A stretch of 64,000 nt of DNA from Telmatactis stephensoni (Eukaryota; Cnidaria; Anthozoa; Actiniaria; Isophelliidae): positions 302,501 through 366,500 of the forward strand of contig JALIZF010001629.1 in assembly GCA_029948255.1 (NCBI GenBank). Reading direction: 5' to 3'. Positions 12,390 through 30,156 of this stretch are shown here, one piece after another; position 1 is the first letter of the stretch; each line of letters starts with the position of its first letter. Position numbers and translations under genes: made by a program. A model generated the notes under the pieces. It was not told the origin of the DNA and did no database searches. It saw only the letters and a list, made by a program, of their open reading frames with translations.

Positions 12390-13785
12390 TGTGGCACAGT
12401 CAATATCGAGTATCTGTCATTCAAAAGTCGGTTATTTAAGCTATATTTTCAACAATGCACTACAATAGGGAGTAGCCTAAGTCGATATCAAATATCCATC
12501 ATACAACATTCAAGAATGGTATATTTTAATTTGCTTCAATAAGGAGTAGCAAATTTGTCAATATTAAAATATCTGTCATTCATAAGTCAATTATGGTATA
12601 TATTCAACTGAATGTGCTACAATAGGTAGTAGCATAGTCGATATTAAATATCTATCATCATTCAATTAAACATTTGCTACAATAGGGAGTAACATAGTCG
12701 ATATTAAATAGAGCAATAACACTTAAACCGTGAAATAACTTAGTAACTATAAAATAGAGACAAATAGTACCAAAACCCTTTGTTTTCTATTGTTTGATTA
12801 GAACTGTTTGTACTTTTTAGTTAGTACTTGTTTCATGGTTGTAGTGTTATCGCTCTATCCATCATACAACATTCAACAATGGTATATTTTAAACATTTGC
12901 TTCAATAGGGAGTAGCAAATTAGTCAATATTAAATATCTGTCATTCATAAGTCAATTATGGTATATATTCAACTGAATGTACTACAATAGGTAGTAGCAT
13001 AGTCAATATTCAAATATCTATCATCATTCAATTAAACATTTGCTACAATAGGGAGTAGCATAAGTCGATATTAAATATCTGTCATTCACCATTCAAGAAT
13101 GGTATATTTTAAACATTTGCTACAAAGGGAGTAGCATAGTCGATATTAAATATCTGTCATTCATAAGTCAATTATTTTTAATTGTCTGTTGCTCAACATT
13201 CAATTACACATTTGCTACAATAGGGAGTAGCATAAGTCGATATTAAATATCTGTCATTCACCATTCAAGAATGGTATATTTTAAACATTTGCTACGAAGG
13301 GAGTAGCATAGTCAATATTAAATATCTGTCATTCATAAGTCAATTATTTTTAATAATGCACTACAATTAAGGGAGTAGCATAGTCAATATTAAATATCTG
13401 TCATTCATAAGTCAATTATTATTTTTAATAATGCACTACAATTAAGGGAGTAGCATAGTCAATATCAAATATCTGTCATGCATAAGTCAATTATGGTATA
13501 TTTTTAACAAATAGCACTACAATAGGGAGTAGCATAGTCAAGATTACATTATCTGTCATGCATAAGTCAATTATGATATATTTTTAACAAATAGCACTAC
13601 AATAGGAAGTAGCATAGTCAAGATTACATTATCTGTCATGCATAAGTCATTATGATATATTTTTAACAATGCACTACAATAGGGAGTAGCATAGTCAAGA
13701 TTACATTATCTGTCATGCATAAGTCAATTATGATATATTTTTAACAATGCACTACAATAGGGAGTAGCATAGTCAAGATTACATT
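12390..13785. repeat. Satellite array, first part (about 78-90 bp monomers)
   Basis: Head-to-tail monomers containing CTACAATAGGGAGTAGCATA, ATCTGTCATGCATAAGTC and TATATTTTTAACAATGC. The left half is more diverged and longer (about 85-90 bp). The right half settles to 78 bp with high identity, as expected if recent expansion ran toward the centre. The array continues at 14918 after an insertion. Confidence 0.9.
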
Positions 13786-14915
13786 CCAGCTGAGTTGAAT
13801 GCATTCCTCGAAAGGGATTATGGGTCAGCTATTTTGGTTAGCATTTCCTAATCTGATTGAAATCTGATTTGAGAAAGTGAAATAGTTCGTGGTTTTCATA
13901 AAAAGACATTTTGTGATATTACCAGTTGAAAACCTATTTTTGTATATCAATATCAACTAATGGTACATCATGCCCACGTTGCAGCATAAGCAAAAGTCCT
14001 AAACACAAGCAAATTTATCCATTTTGAACTTAGCTCAGTTCGCTGAAATTAAACTCTACGGTAAGACCAGCTTCCATACAAATAGCTTTGATAAAATAAA
14101 CGATTTATAAATCATCTCTTTAGAAATAACATCGCCAAAAATGAGAACTAATTTATACATAATGAGTTTTATTTTCGTTACCTTGAAAGGCTGACTAGAT
14201 TTTCTCAAAAACGGTCTGCTTGATGCATGCTCTGACTCTCGTAAAAACGCAGGAATCAGCCAAGAGAAAACGTCGCTTACATCCTTGGAAACGCTTAGAG
14301 TTTCTCAACATGATGATCAGTAGTTTCGATAGCCATTTCTTTGTTTGAAATTGTGGACTTCAAGTACCTCGGTTTCACATTTAAAGTAAAATTCTGCTCA
14401 AGACTGTACCTCCTCGGCTCGCCAACCACAAACATCCACAGTCACAAACTCAGTGTTGTTTACTCCTCGAAACTCCTCCAAACTTGCTTTTCCATTCAAA
14501 GAGAACATCATATTAGCAAAGAGATCGGCAAATTGAAGCAATGGTGTAATTTTCTGTCGTATTTCTTTACGTTTAGTTGGAAACAAACTCACAAGTTGAA
14601 GGACTTTGGCTGAGCGTTTTGTCAAAATAAATGCTTTTTCCCGCCACTTGGCAGCGCGTCCGCTAACAGAAAAGGCGCGAATTTCTCGTATTTTTTTATT
14701 TGACTCGGAAATATTTTAGTGAAACTCTCTATTATGTCTTCTATAATAGCAAAATGGTTTTACAACATTCTAGAAAATGAGGCATTCGTATTTTATCCAT
14801 TATCTTGGTAGGTATGAAGCTAAGTATTACAAAGAAATGCTAATCAAAATAGCATTTCAAATCCTCGATTCTGATTGGTTGACCTTGGGATTGTTGCGAT
14901 GGTCAACTCAGCTGG
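13786..14915. mobile_element. 1,130-bp inverted-repeat transposon inserted in the satellite
   Basis: Begins CCAGCTGAGTTGA and ends TCAACTCAGCTGG. It splits the monomer string AGATTACATTATCTGTC: left flank stops at ...ACATT, right flank resumes TTATCTG, giving a 2-bp TT duplication at 13784-13785 and 14916-14917. Neighbouring monomers provide the empty site. No transposase reading frame is seen, so it is non-autonomous. Confidence 0.8.
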
Positions 14916-14917
14916 TT

Positions 14918-15581
14918 ATCTGTCATGCATAAGTCAATTATGGTATATTTTTAACAAATAGCACTACAATAGGAAGTAGCATAGTCAAGATTACATTATC
15001 TGTCATGCATAAGTCAATTATGGTATATTTTTAACAATGCACTACAATAGGAAGTAGCATAGTCAAGATTACATTATCTGTCATGCATAAGTCAATTATG
15101 ATATATTTTTAACAATGCACTACAATAGGAAGTAGCATAGTCAGGATTACATTATCTGTCATGCATAAGTCAATTATGATATATTTTTAACAATGCACTA
15201 CAATAGGGAGTAGCATAGTCAAGATTACATTATCTGTCATGCATAAGTCAATTATGATATATTTTTAACAATGCACTACAATAGGGAGTAGCATAGTCAA
15301 GATTACATTATCTGTCATGCATAAGTCAATTATGATATATTTTTAACACAGCAATGCTACAATAGCAAGTAGCATGGCTGTTATCAAATATCTGTCATAG
15401 ATTGAAGTCAATTATGCATGTTACATTTTTGATATTTGCTACCCAATAGCTGGGAGTGGCATAGTCATTATCAAATATCTTTCATACATAAAGTTCGATT
15501 ATGGTATATTTTTGTGATATATTTTTAACAATGTACTACAATTATTGTGAGTAGCATAGTCACTATCAAATGTTTATAATA
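14918..15581. repeat. Satellite array, second part
   Basis: Continues the same monomers. About five 78-bp copies are almost identical, then three diverged copies run to 15581. A monomer scrap (ACAGTCAATTATGGTATAT) reappears near 17093, so the array once reached there and was broken by the insertions between. Confidence 0.88.
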
Positions 15582-16288
15582 TGTAGCGACAAATTAGCCC
15601 TTTTTTATAGTTTCCTTTGGAAATTAACATCGTTGAGTATTTACCTTTAAGTTGAGAACATTTTCCAATTCATTAGTTTTGTTTTCCAGTTATATTTCTC
15701 GATATTTAAGAAGATTTTCCAGGATACCGTTTACTATTCGTTTTGTCCGCCATTTTGTTTCTAAGATAATATCGGGCTTCCTGTCTCATAGGTAGCTATA
15801 TTTGGAGAGTCAAGCCATATTTGGCAAAATGGCGCGTATTTCGTTACTAAGGCTTCGTAAGCACTTTTTGTTGCTATGTAGTAGTTTTCGGGCAAGTTCA
15901 GGCAAGCCCTTTTTGTAAGCAAAGCTCTTTTATCTTTTGGGGATATTCACACCAAAACTGTAAGTAATTTTAATCTTATTTACGTACAAATGTTTTCAAG
16001 GATATTTTCTTTAGTTTTTTGTAATTTTTGAGCATAATATTGCATTTATATATTCTAAGTTTGCGCAATTATTGCGCGCGTCTCAGCTCTGTAAGTATCA
16101 AATCAGATTTGTAATTGTATCTAAGTTTGTATTTATTTATTATAGTGAACCACACAGTAACTAGTACACAGTACACGTTACCTTACAGAATTAAACTATA
16201 GAAGCTTGCCGGCAGTAAGTAAAGAGTGTTATAGTGTTTGGTTTCAAGAGTGCGTTCAAGTCATTTATCCCAATGTAGAGACGCTACA
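15582..16288. mobile_element. Possible solo LTR (TGTAGCG...CGCTACA)
   Basis: A 707-bp block unlike the satellite around it, starting TGTAGCGAC and ending GACGCTACA, so it has the TG...CA ends and short terminal inverted repeat of an LTR. No matching target duplication is visible (TAATA on the left, ACAGT on the right) and no second LTR or coding region is in the window. It could equally be another non-autonomous DNA element. Confidence 0.35.
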
Positions 16289-16291
16289 ACA

Positions 16292-16434
16292 GTAATAGCA
16301 TGGCTATGAGGTTGATTAGTGATTAAATGTACCCGAAGCCGAGGGAGGTTTAGTGGTTTAGTGGACTTTTACTAAACCTCCCGAGGCTGAGGGTACATTT
16401 AATCACTAATCAACCGAAATAGCCATGCTATTAC
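16292..16434. repeat. Palindromic MITE, TIR GTAATAGCATGG
   Basis: 143-bp inverted repeat: GTAATAGCATGGCTAT on the left, its complement on the right, with a GATTAGTGATTAAATGTACC word in both arms. Confidence 0.75.
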
Positions 16435-16437
16435 TTT

Positions 16438-17079
16438 GTAATAGTATGGTTGCCGAGGAAGTATATAGGAAAACTAGAACGATTTGGACCAAATAACAAG
16501 TTACAAATGAATAAATTAAAAGTGCTGCTATTACTCTAGGGAACTCTATTTAGACACTATCGCTCAACCAGAACAGTACAAAACTAAGTGCAAGAAAGAC
16601 CTAACACAAAGGAAACAATGCCTCGTTACAACTCACTTGTCTAAAACAGTTATTTATATTCACCAAATAATATTGAAAATAAAAAAGCATTGTGTGATAA
16701 CATTGTCGTGCCACGCATGCGCAAGATTATTCCAGTCTATCCCAAATGTGACAAGCATGCTGAATAGTATTGTAATCCATCCCACATGGTTTAGACTACA
16801 CTGAAAGGTTACTTGAAGCTAATTTGCATAATTCAAGTACTGCTAGCTGCGGATGTGTCCTCAGGAAATTTCTCAGGGACGTATCCATAGTTGGACTCTT
16901 GCATAAATATGAGGTATGATTGGTTACTAATCGTACCTCATGTTTTATGCATTAGGTACGATTAGTTACTAATCGTACCTAATGCTTATGCATGAGGTTC
17001 GATTAGTAGCAGTGAGGGAGCATTTAGCCATTAAATGCTCCTCTCGGAACAATAGAATCCGAGGCAACCATGCTATTAC
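16438..17079. repeat. Second element with related ends (GTAATAGTATGGTTGCC)
   Basis: Starts 3 bp after the previous MITE and ends GGCAACCATGCTATTAC, so its ends belong to the same family. Near 16910-17020 it contains internal short palindromes of the type GGTACGATTAGTTACTAATC. Confidence 0.6.
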
Positions 17080-17292
17080 TGTTGTAATATAACAGTCAAT
17101 TATGGTATATCGACTTTATTTAACCCATGGAAAAATTATAGGCAAAATAGTCAGTAGTACACTCTACATCTTTTTTTGTTCTTTATATTATTTATCAACT
17201 AATACAAACTAAATAGTCATTTTTTTGAAGGTTAAATAAAAGTCACTCTGTCAAAGATCTGACATACTTAGCAGAGTTGCAGTATTCAAAGT

Positions 17293-24104
<6,812 letters not shown>

Positions 24105-24513
24105 CTGTGGATAGCAATGTGTGATATAATAATGTGTCCATTTATAATTAGCAGTTACCATTTTTTCCACCAATTTGAATTATTCTAAGGGTAACATGGC
24201 AAGATTATTATAGGCTTTTAAAATGAAGAGTTAAATTAGTTTTATAGAAATATAATTATAATGACATTTGCCAGCTATTACAATAAATGCTAAAATATTT
24301 CAACTGGTGGAAAAAATATTAACTGCTGTATTATTTTGTTTGTAATATGAGCTCAACAGAAACAAGTCTTGACTTCAATCAATTATCAGCACAGAAAACT
24401 GCAACATAATGAAAGTGCAAATGGGGCACAAAGTTATGGAATGACCTAAAACTGGGACGTGGACATGGGGACATGGACGTAAGCAGCTGTAGATAGGGTG
24501 CCATATATAATTT

Positions 24514-24692
24514 CAATTAGAAAAACTTCCATCTTCAATAAAGTGATCACTTTTTAGTACGTAACATTTGTTATTGAAAATAGCACACTCAGTACAGTAT
24601 CAATTTGATACTGTGCTGTGCTATTTTCAATAACAAATGTTATACATACTAAAAAGTGATCACTTTATTGAAGATGGAAGTTTTTCTAATTG
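24514..24692. repeat. Palindromic MITE, ends CAATTAGAAAAACTTCC
   Basis: 179-bp inverted repeat with long near-perfect arms (AAGTGATCACTTTTTAGTA, GTTATTGAAAATAGCAC) just upstream of the point where homology between the two RCHY-like genes ends. Confidence 0.8.
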
Positions 24693-24842
24693 ACTACTAT
24701 TTCTGAATTTACTACATGTAATTTCTTCCTTTTTTACATCTGAGGCAATTTTGGGGGGTCATGTGGAGAATAAAATTCAAACCATGGAAATCCTGACTCA
24801 TCTTACCATCACATTCAATGATCCATAGACGATCATTTCGGA

Positions 24843-25083
24843 TGACACTTGATTGCACCCCAGCTGCAAGTTAAATGGAATATCCCTATAAACTAACTTA
24901 AACTGTAGGTTGTGAAGTCGTTGCCAAATGGACCAAGAAGAACTGGTACCCACAATCAAATCAGGTTTTTGATTAAAATGGTGATGACTTCATAAATTCA
25001 CATGCAGTCTGCAGTTAAAGTTAATTAGTTTATGGGGATATTCCATTGCTATTAACTTGCAGCTGGGGTGCGGTCAAGTGTCA
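24843..25083. repeat. Inverted-repeat MITE, ends TGACACTTGA
   Basis: 241 bp. TGACACTTGATTGCACCCCA on the left matches the complement of the right end with few changes, and both arms carry CAGCTGCAAGTTAA and GGAATATCCC. No clear target duplication. Confidence 0.75.
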
Positions 25084-26221
25084 GCTGAAGTACTATACAT
25101 GTGAGCCTTTTTTGATGAATGCAGACAAAAGTTTTTCTAATCTATGTCCTCATTTTCCCATCCAGGCTTTAGGTAATACCCAAAGCTGACTGGAAAGATG
25201 TTATTAAAAGTCAAGCTCTTAAATGCTGGATTTAATGGTGCTCAGCTGCAACTGTTGATGTTTTATAAAGACACCAATCATTTTATATAATTATAAATTA
25301 AGCTTTAAGTGTACTTACGAGTCTTTACTGTTACTGAGATTTGTGCCATTTCTGAACCATAGATTAAGGAAATTGTTTGCAACTAACTAAATTTAGCAAT
25401 TTCACTTGCCAAAGATTTAGCGGCTGTATGTATGTTTAATAAATTGTTATCATATATTACATAAATGTGTAAATATATTAAAATATCATGATATGATTGA
25501 GTCTGGTTTCTTTGTTATTCGTGGGGCTTTATATCGCTTATATCCCGGTCATTATGAATTCAAGGGTTTTATCTTGGTCTTCACCGGGATTTATCTAGAT
25601 AAATCACTTGAATTTATAATTTTGTTCTATACTTCCTTAGGTCATCTATATGTGGACAGCCCTCGGGAATTATTTAACCCTTCCATAAATAAGTAATATT
25701 TAAAAAACGAGCAGGAGTGTTTTATTGTGGATATAGACACAAGGCCATAGGCCGAGTGTTTATGTAATAGTATAAAGAATGAGAGAGAGTGTTTTATTGG
25801 ATATAAAGATCCGAGCTGTTGGCAAGGATCTTTATACTGATAAAACACAATGTCGAGTTCTTTATACAGCTTAAAAAACTCCAACTCATATTAGAGTTGT
25901 TCTCTAAAAGAAAATAAAAAATATCTTCATTTATCTTGGAGAAAATCGAAGTTTAAATTAAAGTTGATGTAAATTAGGCCAAATCTTTATCAGAAATATA
26001 GACACTCGTCACAGTGGCAATTTTCATTGTGAACATCAGAACAAAGTAGCATGAATATTGTTAAAAGATTTGACGGTACTGTACAAGGTCATTGATCTGA
26101 CAACTATACTGAGACCTAATTGTACTGATATAACATGCATAAACAGGAGTGTTTTATCTGGATTAGTTAAAACACTCGTGTATAATTAATGAGTGTTTGA
26201 ACTGATTTTGATAAAACACTC
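25084..26221. other. AT-rich intergenic block with imperfect inverted repeats
   Basis: Repeated GAGTGTTTTAT and AAAACACTC words at 25710-25860 and 26145-26220, and a pair around CACCGGGATTTATC near 25540-25620. These look like degraded inverted-repeat elements. No gene recognised. Confidence 0.5.
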
Positions 26222-26308
26222 ATTTAATCAAATTTCAAATTCATTACATTTCACAAAAATCTAATGAATCTGAGGGGGCCTATAACAGAATTCAAGATTC
26301 CATACCAA
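26222..26308. repeat. Dispersed repeat, copy 1
   Basis: About 85 bp (TCAAATTTCAAATTCATTAC ... CTGAGGGGGCCTATAACAG) that recurs in inverted orientation at 60370-60458 with very few differences. Confidence 0.8.
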
Positions 26309-26624
26309 CAAACTCATGTTTATGCATCAGTGTATTTATCTGGTATAAAGGTCTCAATAGAACGTTTTCGTATAACCCACTTTTAACATGCAAATGAGCA
26401 TCTGTGTAAAATAACATGCTAATGAGGTGTGCGCGTAGCTACATGCTTCAGAGAGTCACGCTCTTAGCTTAAAATAATCAAAATAAAAACAGATCAGTGA
26501 CAACAAAAACATTTATTGGTTTGCCAATACCAAACAAAAACTAGAACAACTGTTGCAAGAAAAAATGTTTTCATAGCAAATTTTCCATGCATTCGAATAC
26601 TCGTTCCTTAAGAGCTTAACACTT

Positions 26625-27227
26625 CTATACGTTATTATTTTTGTCTATTTGTCTTTCAACTTTTGCCAGGAGACTATCAACTTTGTCCATTGTGGCAATA
26701 GCTCTTTCGCACATTTTCTTATGCGACTGCTGGGCCTCTTGAGCGTAGTCATTCTTTCTTTTCTTCTTGCTTTCCTCAACGTCTGCTTCTGAACCTGAAT
26801 TTGATTCACTCTCTGATGATGGCACAAAGTTATTCCTTATTTTACTTTGAATCGCCACTTGTTTGTGTTGTGCAGGTGTTTTCTTTTGTGCATACTTCAT
26901 TTGATTCTGTACAGCTAATACAACAGGTATGCTGTGCCGTTCCATGACATCGATTGGTTTGGATTGTGACTCGGACTGTTCGGATTGTAATGCCTTTTTT
27001 ACGATGTTTTTCATTCTCGTAATAATTCGTGTGTCTGCGCCCTCCAGGTATAACTGTACGACGTGTTCAGGTAATCCTACCTCGGCTATCCTCTGTTTGC
27101 AGTAAAGCAGCACATCTTTCCAGTCTTTACCAGTGCAATAATTGTAACACTCGAGTACAAAAGTCTTCTCTTTTTCGCCGACGTTAGCTCGTTTCCTAGT
27201 TTTCTCTTCTTTTCTCTGCTGCGACAT
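26625..27227 (-). CDS. Harbinger accessory (probable DNA-binding) protein
   Basis: About 200 residues from the ATG at 27227-27225 (MSQQRKEEKTRKRANVGEKE). An in-frame ATG at 27311 would add 28 residues of unlikely composition. A basic amino terminus is followed by a compact helical segment (about 15-75), an acidic/serine stretch (SSESESNSGSEADVEESKKK) that includes a candidate nuclear signal KKKRK, and a charged carboxy terminus. PIF/Harbinger elements normally encode a Myb/SANT-type partner that carries the transposase to the nucleus and the ends. Position and divergent orientation fit that role, but I do not clearly recognise the Myb tryptophan pattern. Confidence 0.65.
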   Translation of the reverse strand: MSQQRKEEKTRKRANVGEKEKTFVLECYNYCTGKDWKDVLLYCKQRIAEVGLPEHVVQLYLEGADTRIITRMKNIVKKALQSEQSESQSKPIDVMERHSIPVVLAVQNQMKYAQKKTPAQHKQVAIQSKIRNNFVPSSESESNSGSEADVEESKKKRKNDYAQEAQQSHKKMCERAIATMDKVDSLLAKVERQIDKNNNV

Positions 27228-27377
27228 TTTTAAAAAGAATGTTGTCGACAATACGGTGTGGTTGCCGTGTGGACAGTTTGAAACACCAGTGCTGCACACT
27301 TGAATGCACACTTGAATGTTGCTAAAGTATACACCTGAAATGCACGTGCTTTTCGTGCTTTATAACACTAAACAGAA

Positions 27378-28451
27378 TTGCATTGCACATCGCCGTCTTG
27401 CAAAATGGATAACCGTGACATACAATTTGTATTGCTGAATGTACTAGCATTTTTGTTAGCTTTGAGTTCCATGCAGCCCCCTCTATTGTACTTTAACGTT
27501 CCTTTAAATCAGCGCTTGATGCCAAATTTTCACGGTCGTGGATTTATTGGTAGAGATGTCTATTCTCTAATAGCACGTCAACCCTGGTTGTTTTGGAGAA
27601 ATACTGGTGAAACTCCACAATCCTTTCTACAACTAGTTGCGGACGTGTCTCCCGTTTTGTTTCGCTTGACGACAGAAGGACAACCACGTATTCGTCAACG
27701 CCGCCAACATTTAAGCATTACAAATCAAGTATTGCTTGTCATGATTTGGCTACGCAAATACCTTCATGTTGAAAATCTGGCATTATGGTTTGACATCGAT
27801 CCATCGTCTGTCGTGCGCATTATTAACAGGACTATACCAGAACTTTGGAGATACTTCCAAAACCAAATTCGTTGGCCAAACGTATTAGAATGGACTAACC
27901 TAATGGGAAATTGGCCAGAGTTTCCCCATTCTGTTGGTGCTATTGATACCACCCCTCACGAAATTTACCGGCCCTTAACAGAACCACAAAGATTATATTA
28001 CAGCGGCCATCGTCACTACCATTGCATGAACACACAACTGATAATTGATAATCAAGGACATTTAAGGTTTGTTCAAGCTGGGTTTTTGGGTAGCACCCAT
28101 GACGCTACATCTTACAGACTCATGACTCCTATAGGACCCGGCCAACCTCTAGCTCTCCCACCAGGAGCAAATCTACTAGCTGACAGGGCTTATCCTGATG
28201 GAGGACCCCTACTTACACCAGTCAGAGCAAACCAAATTCGAATTTTGAACCAAAGAGACAGACGTCGGGCTAGAAAATTCAACAGGTGTTTGTCCAGACG
28301 AAGGATAAAAGTTGAACACGTTTTTAAGAATATGAAAACCTATAAGGCTGTTAGTGAAATCTGGAGACACCCAAGGTGGTTAATGCCCATCTGTGTTGAG
28401 TTGACAGCGTTTTTGGCCGAGAGGCGTGTAAGATTGTTTGAAAGCATCTAA
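27378..28451 (+). CDS. HARBI1-like: HARBI1-like DDE transposase (DDE_Tnp_4)
   Basis: 357 residues without interruption; an alternative start at 27405 gives MDNRD and removes nine residues. A predicted helix-turn-helix region (ITNQVLLVMIWLRKYLH, about 113-130) precedes the nuclease fold. Candidate catalytic residues: Asp in GAIDTTPHEIYRP, Asp in GSTHDA or the following LLADRAYPDGG, and Glu in RIKVEHVFKNMK. These are the characteristic HARBI1 blocks, in order. The length matches active family members (about 350 aa). No stop or frameshift is visible, so it could be functional. Confidence 0.9.
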   Translation: MHCTSPSCKMDNRDIQFVLLNVLAFLLALSSMQPPLLYFNVPLNQRLMPNFHGRGFIGRDVYSLIARQPWLFWRNTGETPQSFLQLVADVSPVLFRLTTEGQPRIRQRRQHLSITNQVLLVMIWLRKYLHVENLALWFDIDPSSVVRIINRTIPELWRYFQNQIRWPNVLEWTNLMGNWPEFPHSVGAIDTTPHEIYRPLTEPQRLYYSGHRHYHCMNTQLIIDNQGHLRFVQAGFLGSTHDATSYRLMTPIGPGQPLALPPGANLLADRAYPDGGPLLTPVRANQIRILNQRDRRRARKFNRCLSRRRIKVEHVFKNMKTYKAVSEIWRHPRWLMPICVELTAFLAERRVRLFESI

Positions 28452-28791
28452 GACATCAAAGTATACTTAAATATTACAAATTGGAACAATGAAGAATGCA
28501 AATGTTTGTTGTCGTTTTTTTTTTTTTCTGAGTTATAAGCCACTGGTTTAATGTCAAGTTCATACATGTTAATTACATTCGGCGATCCTATCTGTGGAAA
28601 TCTTTGTTAAAAGTGGTTTCGGGCAAAACAATAAATGTTTTTGTTGGCACTGGTCTGTTTTCATTTTGATTATTTTAAGCTAAGAGCACGACTCACCGAA
28701 GCATGTAGCTACGCGCACACCTCATTAGCATGTTATTTTACACACATACTCATTTGCATGTTAAAAGTGGGTTATACGAAAACGTTCTAAT

Positions 28792-30156
28792 ATGTGATGG
28801 AATGAACGTCGTCAATTATTGGTCTATTTGCTTATGAATTATTAAAGAGTTTTAAAGATATTATTTATCATATATATTTAGAGTGGTTTTTATTAACCAT
28901 GCAGTAAAAAAACAAAGTTACGGAATGTTAAGTTAGAAGGTGATGCACCTATCAATGTTAATGGAGGAGGGGGAGGTAGTGCTCGCAAAGGGTGGGGATT
29001 TTATTTACAGCTACATAATTATGTCAAAATCTCAAGGGTAGAGGTACATAAACACGTGCTTTGTAATGTATTTAGAGGGCTTTGCCCAACTGAGGGAATA
29101 ATGAACAAATCCCTACCTTTGCTCAAACCCAACACCAAACGCCAAGAAGACAACACATACAAAAGACAATTCCTGGAGTCTATTGAAACTGAAAAAAGAA
29201 TGCACAACAAAAGAACACCTCTCAACCAATTCGCCCCCATTGACCCATGGAAAGGACTACTAACAAGAATATTTAAGCAAAAGAGAAGACGACCAAAGGA
29301 ACGTCGAAACGTCGTTATAGAAACCCTAGAAGCTTCAGAGAAAAAATTGATGTCTGCTCTTTGATAGGTTAGTCATATAAATACAATAGAAAACAAAAGA
29401 ATGAGAGTAAAATAATGCTAAATATAAGTTCTAAAGTGTATTTCAAGTATTTATGAAAACATGCACAAGGCCTGAGAGAAATTTATATGTGAAAGACGAT
29501 TGACAAGGATACCGTTGAAATTCCTCGACACTTCGAATTCGTTCTTCCATTTTGTTGGACAGTGTGCTGGTAAATCCACTAAATTGATAAGTAGTACAAA
29601 TAAATAAACACCTTGGCTCTTCAAATTAGGCTAGAAATGCGAGGTCTAGGAAGAAAAAAATCAAAAATCAGGACGTCCAATGCAAAATTCCGTACCTACA
29701 AAATTAGACCTATTTTTACTTGCATTTTCCAGAGACGGCCCGTCGCGTGACTTATCCTCCAAGCAGGATCTTTTGCTCGTGTCGACGAGAAAATTTGACC
29801 AAATTTCATATGACAAATGCGTGTCTTCTTCTTCTTCTTCTTCTTCTTCTTCAGGCAGGCGAGAACTACCAAGAAAACATCAGATACCTTCCGATACCTT
29901 CCAGTACCTTCCAGTTTCACGATCACATGCACAGAGCTAGAGGTGACGTATCGCTATTTTTAGAACAGCTGATAGCACAGGTAGCCCAAGCTTATATAAT
30001 AAAATGAATTTTTACTAAAAATATCAAAAATGACGAATCAGTCATGAAACTGAGTCTGAATGTTTAGATAAACTTCCTCTTTCACCCTATGTTATTGGTT
30101 TTCCGATTTAGCCGTTTTTTAATTTTTTTTCCCTTCGGTAATATAATAACTAGTAA
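28792..30156. other. Intergenic; one small basic open frame, (TTC)n and a MITE end
   Basis: 29056-29364 on the plus strand is open for 102 codons, Lys/Arg-rich (MLCNVFRGLCPTEGIMNKS start). I do not recognise it and cannot call it a gene. 29822-29852 is (TTC)n. 29976-29998 is a lone left end of the CACAGGTAGCCCAAG MITE. The rest is AT-rich. Confidence 0.4.

Larger units (their letters stand above)
26359..28788. mobile_element. Apparently complete PIF/Harbinger (ISL2EU-like) DNA transposon, 2,430 bp
   Basis: Terminal inverted repeats start AGAACGTTTTCGTATAACCC and run about 165 bp at each end (26359-26522 and 28626-28788) with roughly ten mismatches. The element is flanked by AAT at 26356-26358 and 28789-28791, a 3-bp target duplication typical of the superfamily. 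It carries two divergent reading frames, the transposase and an accessory protein, separated by a roughly 150-bp shared promoter region. Confidence 0.9.

Noticed and set aside
14341..14625. Overlapping 90- and 75-codon frames on opposite strands inside the 13.8-kb transposon
   Set aside because: No transposase motifs; antisense frames of similar length suggest chance.
12390..15581. CRISPR array from the regular 78-bp monomers
   Set aside because: The whole monomer is repeated, with no variable spacers. It is a satellite.
27764..27952. Minus-strand frame inside the Harbinger transposase
   Set aside because: Shadow of the transposase.
29056..29364. Small basic protein gene of 102 codons
   Set aside because: Open and Lys/Arg-rich, but no family, promoter or exon context that I can support. 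Kept only as a note in the intergenic entry.
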